DNA from: Nothopassalora personata
Lineage: Eukaryota > Ascomycota > Dothideomycetes > Mycosphaerellales > Mycosphaerellaceae
Reading direction: 5' to 3'
Length of the DNA: 64,000 bases
Assembly (NCBI GenBank): GCA_033816765.1
Contig: CM066293.1
Coordinates: 1,426,001 to 1,490,000, forward strand
Positions 53,165-64,000 of the stretch are shown here, piece after piece. The notes below the pieces were generated by a model. It was not told the DNA's origin and did no database searches. It saw only the letters and a program-made list of their open reading frames with translations. A program made the translations under genes and the position numbers. Within the stretch, counting starts at the first letter, position 1. Each line of letters begins with the position of its first letter.

Positions 53165-54285
53165 ATGACCTCTAACGTCGAAATTGACCTGTAAGTCTCG
53201 TTCATCTTCCTTTATCCGAGCCATCCTGACATGCCATCGCAGCTACACAGCCGGCACTCCCAACGGCCAAAAGATCTCCTGTACCCTCGAGGAATTGGGT
53301 CTAAAGTACAACGTCCACAAAATCGATATTGCGAAGAACCAACAGAAGGAGAAGTGGTATTTAAAAATAAATCGTACCTCCTCCCTCCGCTCTCTCCCGC
53401 CTGTATCAAGACCCTAACACTCCCCAGCAAACGGCCGCATACCCGCCATTGTCGACAAAACCAACGGCAAGAGCAAACGCATCTTCGAGGGAGCGAGTAT
53501 TCAGCTCTACCTTTGTGAGAAGTACGATAAGGAACACAAAATCTCATTTCCATACGGTAACTTCTCCACACCCTCGGAAAACTTCACGACAGCTCCGCTG
53601 ATCCTATTTATCCCCCTGTGCAGACAGCGACGAGTACTGGGAAACCGTCGAATGGCTCATCTGGATGCAGTCCGGCCTCGGTCCCATGCAGGGTCAAGCC
53701 AACCACTTTTACCGCTACGCTCCGCACAAGGTATGATGATGATGGTGCTGCCGAGGAGGCTTTCGGGGAAATGCTGTTAGGACTGATGTTGGTGCTTTAG
53801 GATGAGTACGCCATCAAGCGCTATCAGACCGAGACGAAACAGCTCTATGGCGTGTTGGAAGATCGGCTTGAAGCTGAGGGGACCGGGTGGTTGGTTGGGG
53901 GGAAGTATACGATTGCGGACATTTGCTGCTTTTCGTGGGTGAATTGGGCGGAGTGGGCAGGCATTCCGATGGAGAGTTTCCCGGAGCTGAGGAAGTGGTT
54001 GGAGGCGATTCAGCAGCGGCCTGCGGTGGAGAGGGGGGTGAATGTTCCGGATCAGTTTGAGATGAAGTGAGTTCTCTCTTTTCTGGGTGGCTAGGTCGTC
54101 GAGTGGAGCTGACGAGAGGTAGGGAGGCGATGAAGACGAAGGAGGGAGAGATGGAGTATGCGAAGCATCATTCGAATTGGGTTATGCAGGTGAGTTACTG
54201 CGTCATTAGAGTTGCGACGAAGTGTGCGAATCTGGGCTGACACCTCTTGCAGGGAATGAAAGAAGATCAGGAGAAGCATAAGTAG
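53165..54285 (+). CDS. Glutathione S-transferase, URE2-like
   Basis: Seven exons: 53165-53190, 53243-53373, 53428-53556, 53624-53730, 53801-54066, 54123-54189 and 54253-54285; 252 aa, all phases consistent. The thioredoxin-like half has [22 protein letters not shown], the cis-Pro loop NGRIPAIVD and [15 protein letters not shown], which forms the glutathione site. The helical half has [24 protein letters not shown] and [16 protein letters not shown] with the N-capping box. By family it conjugates glutathione to electrophiles or reduces peroxides in the cytosol. The SPNG-type catalytic loop reads TPNG. Seven exons is many for this gene type. It ends 157 bp from the DUF1993 gene, tail to tail. 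Confidence 0.92.
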
Positions 54286-54442
54286 CGAAAGTCCGTGGAG
54301 GAATTGAGGTTGCTGAGCAGGGAGTCATACACCATTTTGAAAATTGGTCGGGCTGTTGTCATCACGACTATCGATATCTCTTCATGAACAGCACCCCTCC
54401 CCCCCTCTTTTCCCCGGTTAAAAATATTCCCATTACTCTCCT

Positions 54443-55107
54443 CTAGCCAGTGGTAAGGTCCTTCGCACCCAGATAGTCCACCTTCCCAACCGGCACACCC
54501 TGCTTCCGCAGAATGTTATAAGCAGTCATGTGATGGAAGAAAAAGTTTGGAATGGCGAAGTTCACAAGGTACTTGATCGCCTGAAACTCCATGTCTCTAG
54601 GACCAACCTTCACCTGCAAACATCAAGCAATTAGCCCACATTCATTTCCAACTTCCACCGATGACCATGCGAGGAAGGGGCAAGTTCGAGAACATACCAA
54701 AACAACCTGCTCCGGATCCACAAACTTCTCCCTCTTACACTTCTTCAAAGCCGCAATAGTCGAATCGATCCTCTCATAAAACTCCTTGAACGTCTTCTGG
54801 TTGTCTTCGACTGGGACGTCCTCTTCGCCGCCGATGCGGAAGGTGATGCCTTTTGCAGTGTTACAGGCCGAGTGGATTTGGAAGGGGAGCGGCTGTGATT
54901 TTTCTTGGTCAGCCGTTGCTCTGAAACGTGCTATGGAGCAGAGTGTGGGACTACCTTCATGTCCTCGATGATGGAACTCTCAATCAGCTTCTTCTCGTCG
55001 ACATTGTTGTCCTTGGCCCACTTTTCGCCGACCTGGAGAACCTCTTTGAGCTGCGTGAGAGCTCGGATGAAAAGGGGGACTGAGAGGTCGTAGAGGTTGA
55101 GGGACAT
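54443..55107 (-). CDS. DUF1993 family protein
   Basis: Exons 55107-54955, 54892-54698 and 54613-54443 give 172 aa, the usual family length. Typical steps: MSLNLYDLSVPLFIRALTQL, then NVDEKKLIESSIIEDMKPLPFQI, TFKEFYERIDSTIAALKKC, and a C-terminal NFFFHHMTAYNILRKQGVPVG. These are small all-helical, four-helix proteins of the DinB-like fold, widespread in fungi and bacteria; activity is unknown. All three splice joins are in phase 0. An 84-codon open extension before the ATG carries no family features. Confidence 0.9.
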
Positions 55108-55630
55108 GGTTTGTTGCTGTTGTGTGCACGTGATTGGCGATGGCGTGATCGTGAAGGGTCGAGGTGATGTGCAGTGAGGTGAATGGTAGTTGTTATACTG
55201 ATGTTTCTGTCCCCTCTTCTTATGCGTGGAGTTGTTTCTTTGCCATTGACTTCGAACGGTTTCGATTGACTCCACCTCGTGCCTTCTCACCCGATGTTTT
55301 GCGAACGTCGGATTGGTAAGCTGGAAACCTAAAGCAGGCATACACCTGACACGGTGCATCGACTATACAACCTGGGCTGTTGGCCAGCGCATTGTCTGGA
55401 ACGCAGCAGTCCATATCGATCCTGCACGCATCCAACGAGTGGAGAGCAAGTCGCTCCTTGTGTGACAGGCTTGATCAGCACGGCTTTGATGGTTCATCCG
55501 AGCTGATGCGGATTCTCACTGGCACCGGGTTAACTTCGTGTCCAGTCATTAACTTCTTGCATTCTTGCTAAGCTACAGTTGCATTGAAGAACGGCATGCT
55601 GTGGGAGCATTATGCTCGCCATGACCTGGC
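55108..55630. other. Intergenic
   Basis: 523 bp between DUF1993 and the MFS transporter stop. It contains the DUF1993 promoter and the MFS 3' UTR; nothing else recognised. Confidence 0.4.
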
Positions 55631-57273
55631 TCAGATTATGTATCTGTATCCCTTCTGCAGCGCTCTTGCAGTAGCAATGTCAATACCTTCCATCTCGGCC
55701 GTCCGCTCCAGTTTCTTAAGGTCTTTGGCCGTCAGTGTTGAGTCTTCATTCTCGAACCTGGCCAGCTGCTTGTTCTGGTACATCAGATAGAATCTAAGGA
55801 TCGTGCCAGAGATTGCGCCAACGCCAACAAGGCCAATGTTGATGCCCATAGCCTCAATATAGTGCGGGTCAGATGTATCATAGGTAAACGGCGTCCAGAT
55901 TGAGGCAGCGTTTCCGACACTGTTCATGAACGCCACCGCAGCTGCACGCTTAGCCGGCGGTCGTGGGATAGCGTTCGAGATCCAAGCATAGATGGTTCCG
56001 TTCATCGTGAAGATGAAGTTCAGCAGGAACAGACTGAAGTACCTGGGTCCGAAGCCGTCGGTGTACATGAAGATGAATGCTCCTGCAATGACAATGGGGA
56101 CGGGATAGATGAAGAACCAGAAACGATTGCCGACTCTGTCAGATAACAAGCCGTGGGCCAAGGAGTAGAACGTAATGAAAACGTAGGGAGGCGCGCACAG
56201 CAGCAACGAGATGGTTCTGCGATAACCCAGTGTCTCCGTGAGCGAGGGATAGAAGTTCTGGAAGCCTGCTGCACCGACGATGCCGTGGTAGGCAATGGCA
56301 AGAATGTAGGTCTTGGGGTCCGAGAAGGCAGCTTTGCAACCAGCCCATTGGCTCATGCGACCGCCATCATCTGTGTCGGCCTCAGCAGCATCGAGAGCCA
56401 TCCGACGATTAGCGACATGCTTCATCTCGGGAGACAGGAGCTTCCAGGTGTCTGGAAAGTCTGGCAATACGAAGAAAACAACAATGCCAATCGCCATTGT
56501 GATAGAGCCCTCAATGATGTAGAGCTGTGGTGTTGTCAGCACAGCGACTTTCGACAGTCTGGGGAAGAGCGCATACCCATTGCCACGCGGAGAGGCCAAG
56601 ATGTCCTTGAAGGCCGCTCAAGATACCGGCGGCGATCAAGTTTCCGAAAGCACCGGAAATCAATGATCCGGAGTAGAAAATCGACATTCGCAGGTTCAGC
56701 TCGCCCTTGGTGTACCATTTAGACAGGTAGAACAACACGCCGGGGAAGAAAGGTGCCTCAACGATGCCTAGGATGAATCTACATGCGATGATTCCACCTG
56801 GGCTACTGACTTGTGAGGTGAGTAGCGAGACAAGTCCCCAGATGACGATGAAGGAACCAAGGTACCAGGATGGCTTGCCACAGTAGTTGAGCAGAAGATT
56901 CGATGGAACCTGCATCAAGACCTGCATGCTCTTAGTGGGGAAATATGATGGGGTGGGCGGAAGGACATACATATCCCACGAACAAGATACTAAGACCCAA
57001 CTGGTATTGTGACGGACTCAGACCAAGATCACTTTCCAGACCTTGCAGCTTCGCGGCAGCATAGTTGTTGCGATCGATGTAGTTCATGAGGTAGACCAGG
57101 ACCACCAGCGGCATGATAAGGGTGTCGATCTTCCTTCGTAGCTTTTTATCTAGAACCTTCTCCTCTTCGGTCAAGGCCCCGACATATTGAATAGTCTCCT
57201 TGTCCACAACGTCGAGATCATGGTCGTGGACCACTTCCTTGTGAATGACATCGGCTTTCTCCATGGAAGACAT
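55631..57273 (-). CDS. MFS transporter, Dal5/allantoate permease (ACS) family
   Basis: Exons 57273-56971, 56921-56577 and 56524-55631, two introns of 49 and 52 bp, all joins in phase 0; 513 aa, family-like. The N-terminus is cytosolic and acidic. LRRKIDTLIMPLVVLVYLMNYIDRNNYAAAKLQGL opens TM1 with the anion-cation-symporter DR-N box. GGIIACRFILGIVEAPFFPGVLFYLSKWYTKGE is the diagnostic TM4/loop. The second half starts after FPDTWKLLSPEM. Relatives import allantoate, nicotinate, pantothenate or vitamins at the plasma membrane; the substrate here is open. The start at MSSMEK is preferred over an upstream open stretch without family features. Confidence 0.88.
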
Positions 57274-58226
57274 GGTAGACGGTAAGGGCGGTAAAAGATG
57301 GCCAGAGCAAGTTGGACTGCAAAGGTGGACTTGCCCTGGTGGGCACCCCGGAAACTTGATGGAAGCCGCAAAAACCTGATGTTGTTTGATGAGCGTGCAA
57401 CGTACCACGAGTCCGTTGCAGTGACAGGATGAAAGTCGGTGATGCGGGATATCGTGCCCAGCTATATCTTATGCCAATCTATTACCCGCCAAGGAAGGAG
57501 GCGTTTCCCCTCACAACACCTCAGCCAGTCAGCTGCAAGTGGTAGACCGGCACATAGATGCGCACGTGGTAGGCACATATGTGCTGCAAGATGTAGCATC
57601 AAATGTGGATGCTATGGGGTAGCGAGATTCGCCGTCAGAGGTCGCTGGAGATTAGGCTTAAAGAACATCCTCCTGCCGTCCTTCCACAGCGTCAGCCGAG
57701 CGCAGAGGCAAGGAGCCAGCAGATGCTTATTCCTCCCTCCCCATGGGGCAAGAAGTTATTAGGTCTAAGGAAGAACCATCAGGCTGATGAGCTTGTGGAA
57801 TCAAGACTTGTTGAAGGCGTGTCTTGCATATCGGCATGAAAGCTTACGCGTCTTTCGGTGAGGTCGAATACCCATACCCCTGGATTTCACCTTGGACTGC
57901 ATTCATCAATTGTGTGTCCAGCCGAGAATAAGTCCGGAGAGTGTCGTGCCACCGAGATACAGTGTCGACATGTGGTGTTGATGTTGTTAATGTATTGAAT
58001 CCGTCTATTGCCAAGGTGACGGCGGTCAATTGACGTGCGACCGCCAGACCTCGGCAATTTCAAAGAGGTCGACTAGTTCTATCGGATTACCGAACAGCCA
58101 GTGATGTTCTTCTGATTACTCTTCTTGTACAAACACTGAAGACATCTACTACAACAATCGACGATACCAGTAGCAGACTGCTCAGACTGCGAACTCACCA
58201 ACAACCCTTCGAATGTAGCGTCCGCA
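57274..58226. promoter_or_regulatory. Divergent intergenic region, MFS / cytochrome b5-like
   Basis: 953 bp between divergent starts. A 107-codon plus-strand ORF at 57439-57762 has no recognisable content. Confidence 0.4.
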
Positions 58227-58587
58227 ATGTCGAAGCAAATCACAGCCGCCGAGGTCAAGGAGCACGCGACTCCCGAGAAGGGTCTATACATCATCATCGA
58301 CGATGGCGTGTACGAGATGGGCGGCTTCGTAGACGAGCATCCAGGCGGTGCAAAGATCTTGAAGAGAGTCGGAGGCAAGGATGCCAGCAAGCAGTTCTGG
58401 AAGGTGAGTCGTGGTTGCCACAAGATGCAATGCAAGATCCATACATTGCACGGCGAGGAACAGTAGTATCATAACGCTGGGGCATGTGGCTGACATGACT
58501 CTATTGCAGTATCACAACGAGAGCGTTCTCAAGAAGTACCAAGAGCGCCTAAAGATCGGCACGTTGAAGGAGGGCTCCAAGCTATAG
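58227..58587 (+). CDS. Cytochrome b5-like heme-binding protein
   Basis: Exons 58227-58403 and 58510-58587 give 84 aa, a bare heme domain. The sequence has ITAAEVKEH, IIIDDGVYEMGGFVDEHPGG with the first axial His, and FWKYHNESVLKKY with the second. No transmembrane tail is present, unlike ER or outer-mitochondrial cytochrome b5, so the protein should be soluble. It would pass single electrons to an unknown oxidase or reductase. The 106-bp intron (58404-58509) is long for this window. Confidence 0.88.
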
Positions 58588-58774
58588 ACGGGATGAGCAC
58601 GTGAAGATGATACGAGCATGGGAGACGGAGAGATACCCTCCTTGAATGCATATACACGACATTGACGATGTGCAGCGCAGTGGACAACGACGGAACGTTC
58701 AGCTGAAACATTCGAGCCATTCACCTCACAAAATGCCAAGACATCTGCCATCGAGCTTTAAACGGCTCGTGCCT

Positions 58775-59248
58775 TTAGACAGTGCCATGGAACCCTGATT
58801 CGGCGAAGCGGTGGTCAATGACTTTCCACCGTGACCCTGTCATTGATCGTGATGAATACCACTCCACCTCAAACTTCTCCCTATATGGCTCTCCTAATTG
58901 TTCCTGATCACGATCTCTATCCTCGTACACGCCATACGTGTCCTGTATCGGCTCCGCTAGATCATCCTCAATGACTTCTAATTCCTCGCTCTGAGCTGGC
59001 GTCGCTATAGCAGTCCACTCCAGCAACCGGCTAACATCGCATCGAGGACTAGAATCACACAGCACATCGAACGCATCGTCTTCCGTTCAACATGCACCCC
59101 GTATCGTAGCCCCGAACTCCGCCTTCCACGACTGGAGCACAACAGCCCCACCTAGCTTACTCCGCACCGATTCACAAGCTTCTGGAAAGTGAACGATGGC
59201 GAGCCTCCCAGTCCGCTCTCGGACATTGCACCGGGATGAAATACGAGA
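58775..59248 (-). pseudogene. Interrupted reading frame downstream of CAP-D2
   Basis: In one minus-strand frame, 53 open codons (59248-59090, containing KLGGAVVLQSWKAEFGATI) meet a TGA at 59089-59087, then 103 more open codons run to a stop at 58777-58775. The second part is acidic and protein-like (SEELEVIEDDLAEPIQDTYG, KFEVEWYSS). There is no in-frame ATG near the start. It could be a decayed gene, a terminal exon with unseen splicing, or chance. No family recognised. Confidence 0.25.
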
Positions 59249-59340
59249 CTATGTGCAACACCCTGTACCACCCAGCCCCCATCATAACGATCATCCTATC
59301 TTGAACCAATTCAACCCGAACGCCAACATGATACACAACC

Positions 59341-62300
59341 TCACGCATTAGTCTCCACGACCTTGCATCCTTCACCAACAAGCTTCGCGATGTCTTCGTT
59401 CTTATGCGGTAATAAGCCAAGCGCGAAGGCAACATCATTCCATTGTCGCTCATTCTCAGCACGCTGGAGTCGTGGTGCCAGCTTGCTCGCGAGCTGTTTG
59501 GCATGCTTGTCCTATCGAGGTTGTTAGCATTTCGTCCACATCCGGTCACTCTCTTGTAACTCGCCTTCTCAATGAAGCTCGCCAAGAACTTGATGACCTT
59601 TCTAAACTGGTCCTCCTCGAGACCCTCATCCGCCGACAACAGGCTGAACATGTCCACAAAGTGGTTATAGATAGCATTGTCCTTGCCAGCGAGCTCTGCG
59701 AAAAACATGCGACTCATCTCACGTATCCTGTTATCGCTGTCCTCGATGCACTTGGCCATCTCGCCGAGCTGTCCCTTGACCTTGACTTGACCGGCAAGGA
59801 TCAGGAAGGTCAATGTCATGAGACATGTTCTCTTGACCTGCAGACTGCTGTCGGAAAGTCTTCGATACAAGAAGTCGGTGTTCTCATCGATGAGATGGTT
59901 GAAGCAGACTGCCATGTCGCCGAGCGCAACTACCAAATTGCTTCGTGTAATCGAGGATGGTGATCGCTCCAAGATCGTGATCAGCAGGCTGAGATTGGAT
60001 TCGCAGTACTCAGAGCTGACGCACATGAGCTTCGCCATACACAATGCAGCTTGAGCCTGTAGCTCGGCGTTAGGGTAAGACGTGTTGTTGCTGCAGATCT
60101 CCTTGACCAGAGGGCCAAAGTGCGTTAGCAATGACTGTTGACCATACAGAAGCTCGCGCTCGCGAACATGAGCGATCGCATCCGTGAAGTCGTCTTCCGT
60201 GGTTCCACCGATGAGGTCCATTTCATCTTGCTCTTCTTCTTTCTTCGAAGCTCCAGATACTGCTCTACTGCTAGCGGCTTTCTTGGTAGATGCAGGAGGA
60301 TTCGACTTTTCTTTGTCCGCCTTCCGGCGCTTGAAGTCTTGCTCGCAGAGTTCGAGATGTACGATCTGCTTCAGTGCGACGTGACCTACTACAAAGAGCA
60401 GCTGCGAGAGGGCCAGTGCTGAGCCAGCGCCGTCGGATGCGTCAGACTTTGCAGTCGTGGGTCGCGAATCCTCTGCCACAGGTGCGTCTTCAAGCATATC
60501 GCTCATTTCCACATCACCTTGCTCATCCACCTGACTGTTCTCGGGCTCCTCGCGAGGAGTGGAGGTAGCTGGTCGCCGTGCGAATACAGCCTTGGTCTTT
60601 CGTCGCAGGACCTCGGAGCACAGCACATCCGGATGCTTTGACAGAGCGTATATGGCACCAACTGCCTGCTCGGCAAGACCGTACCAGTCGCAACTGTCGC
60701 TTTCAATTTCAAGAAGACTGGCAAGCTTGATGAGTACGGCATGGTCGTTTGGCAAGCGGGTGCTGGGTGGCGCTTCGGTGCCCTTGACTGGCTTGATGTT
60801 CGTCATCCGCATCAAGGCAATGCAGGTGAACCTCGCTAGTACGAGGTCGCGTCTTCCGTGCTCACCAAGACCAATGCGAAGGCATGCTCCCATCTCGCGG
60901 ACAACGATCTCGGGATCGGCCAAAGCCAACATGCCCAGCACGATGATAGCACCTCGTCGCTGCGACTTGGAGATCTGCTGCTTCTGCACGCCATAGACTG
61001 ACCAAAGCTTGCCAATCACGAGATAATTGATAGCCTTCTCCTTCATCATGCTGGCCAACAGTTGCTCCAGCGAAGTCAGCTCGGCAGGGGTGGCGCCATA
61101 CGTCAAGCTCATCATATTGCGGGCAACATATTGAGCAGCATTTTCCGGACTGAAGTCTCTTGGCGCGGTGAAGAACAGTCCTCGGTAGCAATCAATGAGG
61201 TGTGTCTGGACGCCTTTACCTTCGTCGCTGTTGCCCTTAGTCCAAATAAGACGCAACATACGCCGGATACCAGTCTTTGCAGTTTCCACGTCGTAGGCAT
61301 CCGCGGTTACGAAGAAGTCCATGGCCTCGATTATCTCACTCTTGTTTTTCGAGGACAGCAGCTGGGTGACATGCGGTGAAGCTTCATGCAGAGTCTCGAT
61401 GAATCGCAAGGCTTCAATGTAGTATCTTCTGGTCAGTCCGAGCTTGGTCAGCGCCTCTGCAGTCGCGGCTTCTTCTTGGGCCTTCTGCATTGCTGCAGCC
61501 ATTTCCTCTTCCGATCGTGGTGCCTTTTCAGATGACTCTGGCATCTGCGTCGGTTCCTCAAGCATGCTTTCGTCAGCAGTCCTCTCCCGCTCATCAATTT
61601 CACCAAGTCCTGGAGTGCCAGCGGGAGGCTTGAGAGTGGTAAGCTCGTTCTCTACAGCCTCAAGTCGCTCCTTCCACTGTGACCAGCCAAGTTGGCCACC
61701 ATGCAGAACTGCAAAAGGATGCGTACCGATCAACTTGGCAAGCAATTTGATTGCATTCCTTCGCACGTTCGATGACTTGTCCTCCAGACTTTGTGCTGCA
61801 AGCTCGGCAGCCTTTTGCCTGCGCTTTGGGTACTTGGCGTCGAGATCGCAAAGCTTGACGTAGACCTGTATGGCACGACATCTGCAATACGGGTTGATGT
61901 CCAGAAATCGTTCCTCAAGCACGTCGAAGAAGGCGTTGATCTGGCCTTTGTGCTCCTCTCTCCGCTCTCCCTCCTCGACCTTTGAAAGCATAGCAATCAG
62001 ATTTCCGCAGACCTCGATGATTGCACAGCGAAGTGTGTAATTCTCGCTTTCCAGCAGCTTCGCCAGGTATGTAACTTGTCGTTGTACCAAACGCGGCGCC
62101 AACTCGGATAGGCGTGCTACAAATGTCGAGACAGACTTCGGTCCCTTAGCGTCGTTTGCACTGAACTCCTTGTTCGACAGCTCTTTCATCACCTCCTCAG
62201 CGAGCTGCGGGTAGTCGTACTGCTCATATAGGATGTTCAAGAACTCTGCCATGGGTTCTGACAGATGCTCGAAGTAGGTGAGATTCTGGATGATGCTCGT

Positions 62301-63128
62301 TTGCGCTCCATAGGCGTGTCCGTGGTGCTTGATGGCCACACACAGCACTTTGAACGCGTGCATGCGGATCGCGGTGCTCTTCACTCTCGTCTCGCTTTCC
62401 AGGATCAGGTATGTCGGCCTCGTGAACAGCCCAATGAAGGTGTCGCGCTCGCTGGTGGTCACGAAGATCTTGGACAGCTTCAGCTTCATGACCTTGGCCA
62501 TGGTGTCCAGTGCAGTCTGCAGCTGGGCAGAGGGATCCCAGTTGCCATCTTTCTGTCCGGCCTTGCTCTTGGGTCCCTTGGCGCCTTTCCCTCTTGCCGG
62601 GCCGGGCGTCTTTTCTGCGCTTTTCGCCTCCACCGCTGCCACACACCACTGCAGCAGATACGCGAAAATCTCAAGGATCTGCTTGTGCTGCGCCGTGTCG
62701 GTCTCGCCGTCCTGCTCTTCATGGTGCACGATCTCGGCTTCTGCCGCGAGACCGCTGATGACGAGATCGAAGACCTTGCCGAGGGATTGCGAGGGGATGG
62801 ACGAGGTTTGCCTAGAAAGCGCGAAGAGGTCGCTGTTAGTGCCGCGATCTTGTCTACCGTTTGCCTGCGGCTGCTGGGCGGGGGGAAGTGTGGGCGCGCA
62901 CTTGAGCAGAAACTGCAAGCTGTCTAGGTTGCTCGCTTGTAGGATGGCCTCGGGACTTTCTCCCACTGCATCCGCCACTCCATGCAACACGCCGTTGATC
63001 ACGCCTGGCGTCAACGCATCCGCATCGTCCTCGCAGTCGACCAGTGCGGCGTCGGCGTCGGGTGTTGGGATCGCGTGCGGGTCGTCGAGATATGCCGTCA
63101 AGGCGTCGCCAATGTTGAAGTCGCTCAT
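59341..63128 (-). CDS. YCS4: Condensin complex subunit 1 (CAP-D2)
   Basis: Two exons, 63128-59565 and 59511-59341, give 1244 aa. The conserved N-terminus MSDFNIGDALTAYL is followed by HEAT-type helices (KLLESENYTLRCAIIEVCGNLIAML; SSNVRRNAIKLLAKLI), acidic low-complexity loops, and the C-terminal Cnd1 block: LSLLITILERSPSSITRSNLVVALGDMA, FLYRRLSDSSLQVKRTCLMTL, DNRIREMSRMFFAELAGKDNAIYNHFVDMFSLL. CAP-D2 is the HEAT subunit that ties the kleisin to DNA in condensin I for mitotic chromosome compaction. The last intron (59564-59512) begins GCGAGT and ends TAG; only this GC donor keeps the frame into KHAKQLASKLAPRL. The start is set by family, though the frame is open upstream. Confidence 0.93.
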
Positions 63129-63401
63129 GCTGGCGCCGAGTGCGCGTGCGCGAAAGTGCGCAAGAAAGTGTTGGATCCAACGGTGCAGCGCGGGCAGTGA
63201 TGGTGCTGCGACAAAGTTCGTTGCTCTGTTTACTTGGGGCCAATTGCCGAGTAAACACGCCCGTCGCGCTTTCTGGCCCGCAGAGAAACGCGTCCCCCAC
63301 TGCAAAGTCTCGCTTTTGGTGTCGGCAATCACGCTGCCATGTCACTTGCGCCTCGCTTCTTGATGTGACTGCAGCTCGACTGATGCGGATTTCCACGCAC
63401 G
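63129..63401. promoter_or_regulatory. Short bidirectional promoter, CAP-D2 / CDC7
   Basis: 273 bp between the divergent start codons of two cell-cycle genes. No clean MluI-box (ACGCGT) is seen; an ACGCGTCC stretch lies at 63289-63296, which does contain ACGCGT. Confidence 0.5.
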
Positions 63402-64000
63402 ATGGCGACGATGGCGAGAAGAACGCAAGAGGCCGTGGTGGTGCACGAGGATGAGCCCAGTCGGCACGGAGACAGCACCGAGGACGATACGGACGACATG
63501 GATGAGAGCAGAGGTCCGCTTGAGGAGAGCGGAGGCACAGTGTCTGAAGATGACCGAGAAGACGTGGAGGACGCCGTGCAGGACGACATGGACAAATTCG
63601 AGCAGAGCTTCAAGAACATCACCCAGCGATACCGCCTCATCAACCGCATTGGCGAGGGCACCTTCTCCACAGTCTACAAGGCGGAGGATCTGCTGTACGA
63701 CCACTATGTGAACGAGTGGGATTTGGACGCCGACAAGCATAATGTCGACAGCCAGACCTCCAGCAAGACGAGCCAGAACCGCGCATCAAAGCCTCGATTC
63801 GTGGCCATCAAAAAGATCTACGTCACCTCCTCACCAACTCGCATCCTGAACGAGCTGGAGCTGCTGCACGATCTTCGAGATTCAGCCAATGTCTGTCCAC
63901 TCATCACGGCCTTCCGCCACCAAGACCAAGTGATCGCAATTTTGCCCTTTTTCCAGCACAAGGACTTTCGAGACTACTACCGTGACTTCACCGTCACGGA
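63402..64000 (+). CDS. CDC7: Cdc7-type (DDK) protein kinase, N-terminal part
   Basis: Open from ATG 63402 to the window end: 199 codons, 3' part missing. An acidic N-terminus (DSTEDDTDDMDES; SEDDREDVEDAVQDD) precedes RYRLINRIGEGTFSTVYKAED, the Gly-rich loop, LLYDHYVNEWD, a short basic insert, then FVAIKKIYVTSSP with the catalytic Lys, RILNELELLHDLR with the alpha-C Glu, and CPLITAFRHQDQVIAILPFF. The VTSSP-RI-NELELL and FRHQDQV-A-LP-F steps are typical of Cdc7/Hsk1. With Dbf4 it phosphorylates Mcm2-7 to fire replication origins. A second in-frame ATG three codons on is an alternative start. Confidence 0.92.
   Translation, partial: MATMARRTQEAVVVHEDEPSRHGDSTEDDTDDMDESRGPLEESGGTVSEDDREDVEDAVQDDMDKFEQSFKNITQRYRLINRIGEGTFSTVYKAEDLLYDHYVNEWDLDADKHNVDSQTSSKTSQNRASKPRFVAIKKIYVTSSPTRILNELELLHDLRDSANVCPLITAFRHQDQVIAILPFFQHKDFRDYYRDFTVT

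Overview
The window is nuclear DNA of a filamentous ascomycete, most likely a Dothideomycete. This rests on short introns (46-65 bp, GT-AG with CTAAC branch points), fungal-only families (Swi5/Ace2-type zinc finger factor, URE2-type GST, 7TM-RGS protein, 2EXR protein, DUF1993) and, at the left, retroelements ruined by repeat-induced point mutation (RIP: C-to-T at CpA, seen as TAG where Gln or Trp is expected). The species is not determined.

Layout. 1-8.58 kb is a nested transposon block. The youngest element is the 3' end of a Ty3/gypsy chromovirus (plus strand, not RIPed): pol C-terminus with chromodomain (1-234), a convergent antisense gene encoding a Zn2Cys6-like Cys motif plus coiled coil (241-744), a polypurine tract, and a 3' LTR (839-1216, TGTTA...TAACA). 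It sits inside the reverse transcriptase of an older, RIPed relative on the minus strand (1217-5027). Next come a RIP-degraded reading frame of unknown function with its own TATA box (about 5340-6386) and a RIPed Ty1/copia remnant (about 6540-8575).

8.8-30.6 kb is gene-rich: F-box/LRR protein, a broken GMC oxidoreductase, an APC amino-acid/GABA-type permease, a Swi5/Ace2-like factor, ubiquitin-eS31 fusion, a small F-box protein, an NYN-domain protein, an SLC25 carrier and a three-RRM SR-type mRNA-binding protein. 30.6-37.1 kb has no gene I can support. 37.1-41.7 kb holds RPN12, a possible relic, a frameshifted 2EXR gene and a 7TM-RGS protein. 41.7-45.5 kb is intergenic and carries a 999-bp inverted-repeat transposon with 8-bp target duplication (hAT-like). 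45.5-64 kb is dense: TAF12, an unknown protein, UTP18 and NAB2 (divergent), GST and DUF1993 (convergent), a Dal5-type MFS transporter, a cytochrome b5-like protein, condensin CAP-D2 and, divergent from it, the start of CDC7 kinase.

There is no gene cluster with one shared pathway. Most genes are housekeeping: ribosome (UBI3, UTP18), mRNA export (NAB2, SR protein), transcription (TAF12), proteasome (RPN12) and cell cycle (CAP-D2, CDC7, Swi5/Ace2-like). The most unusual content is the antisense gene carried by the chromovirus. All exon boundaries are read by eye from splice signals and reading-frame continuity.
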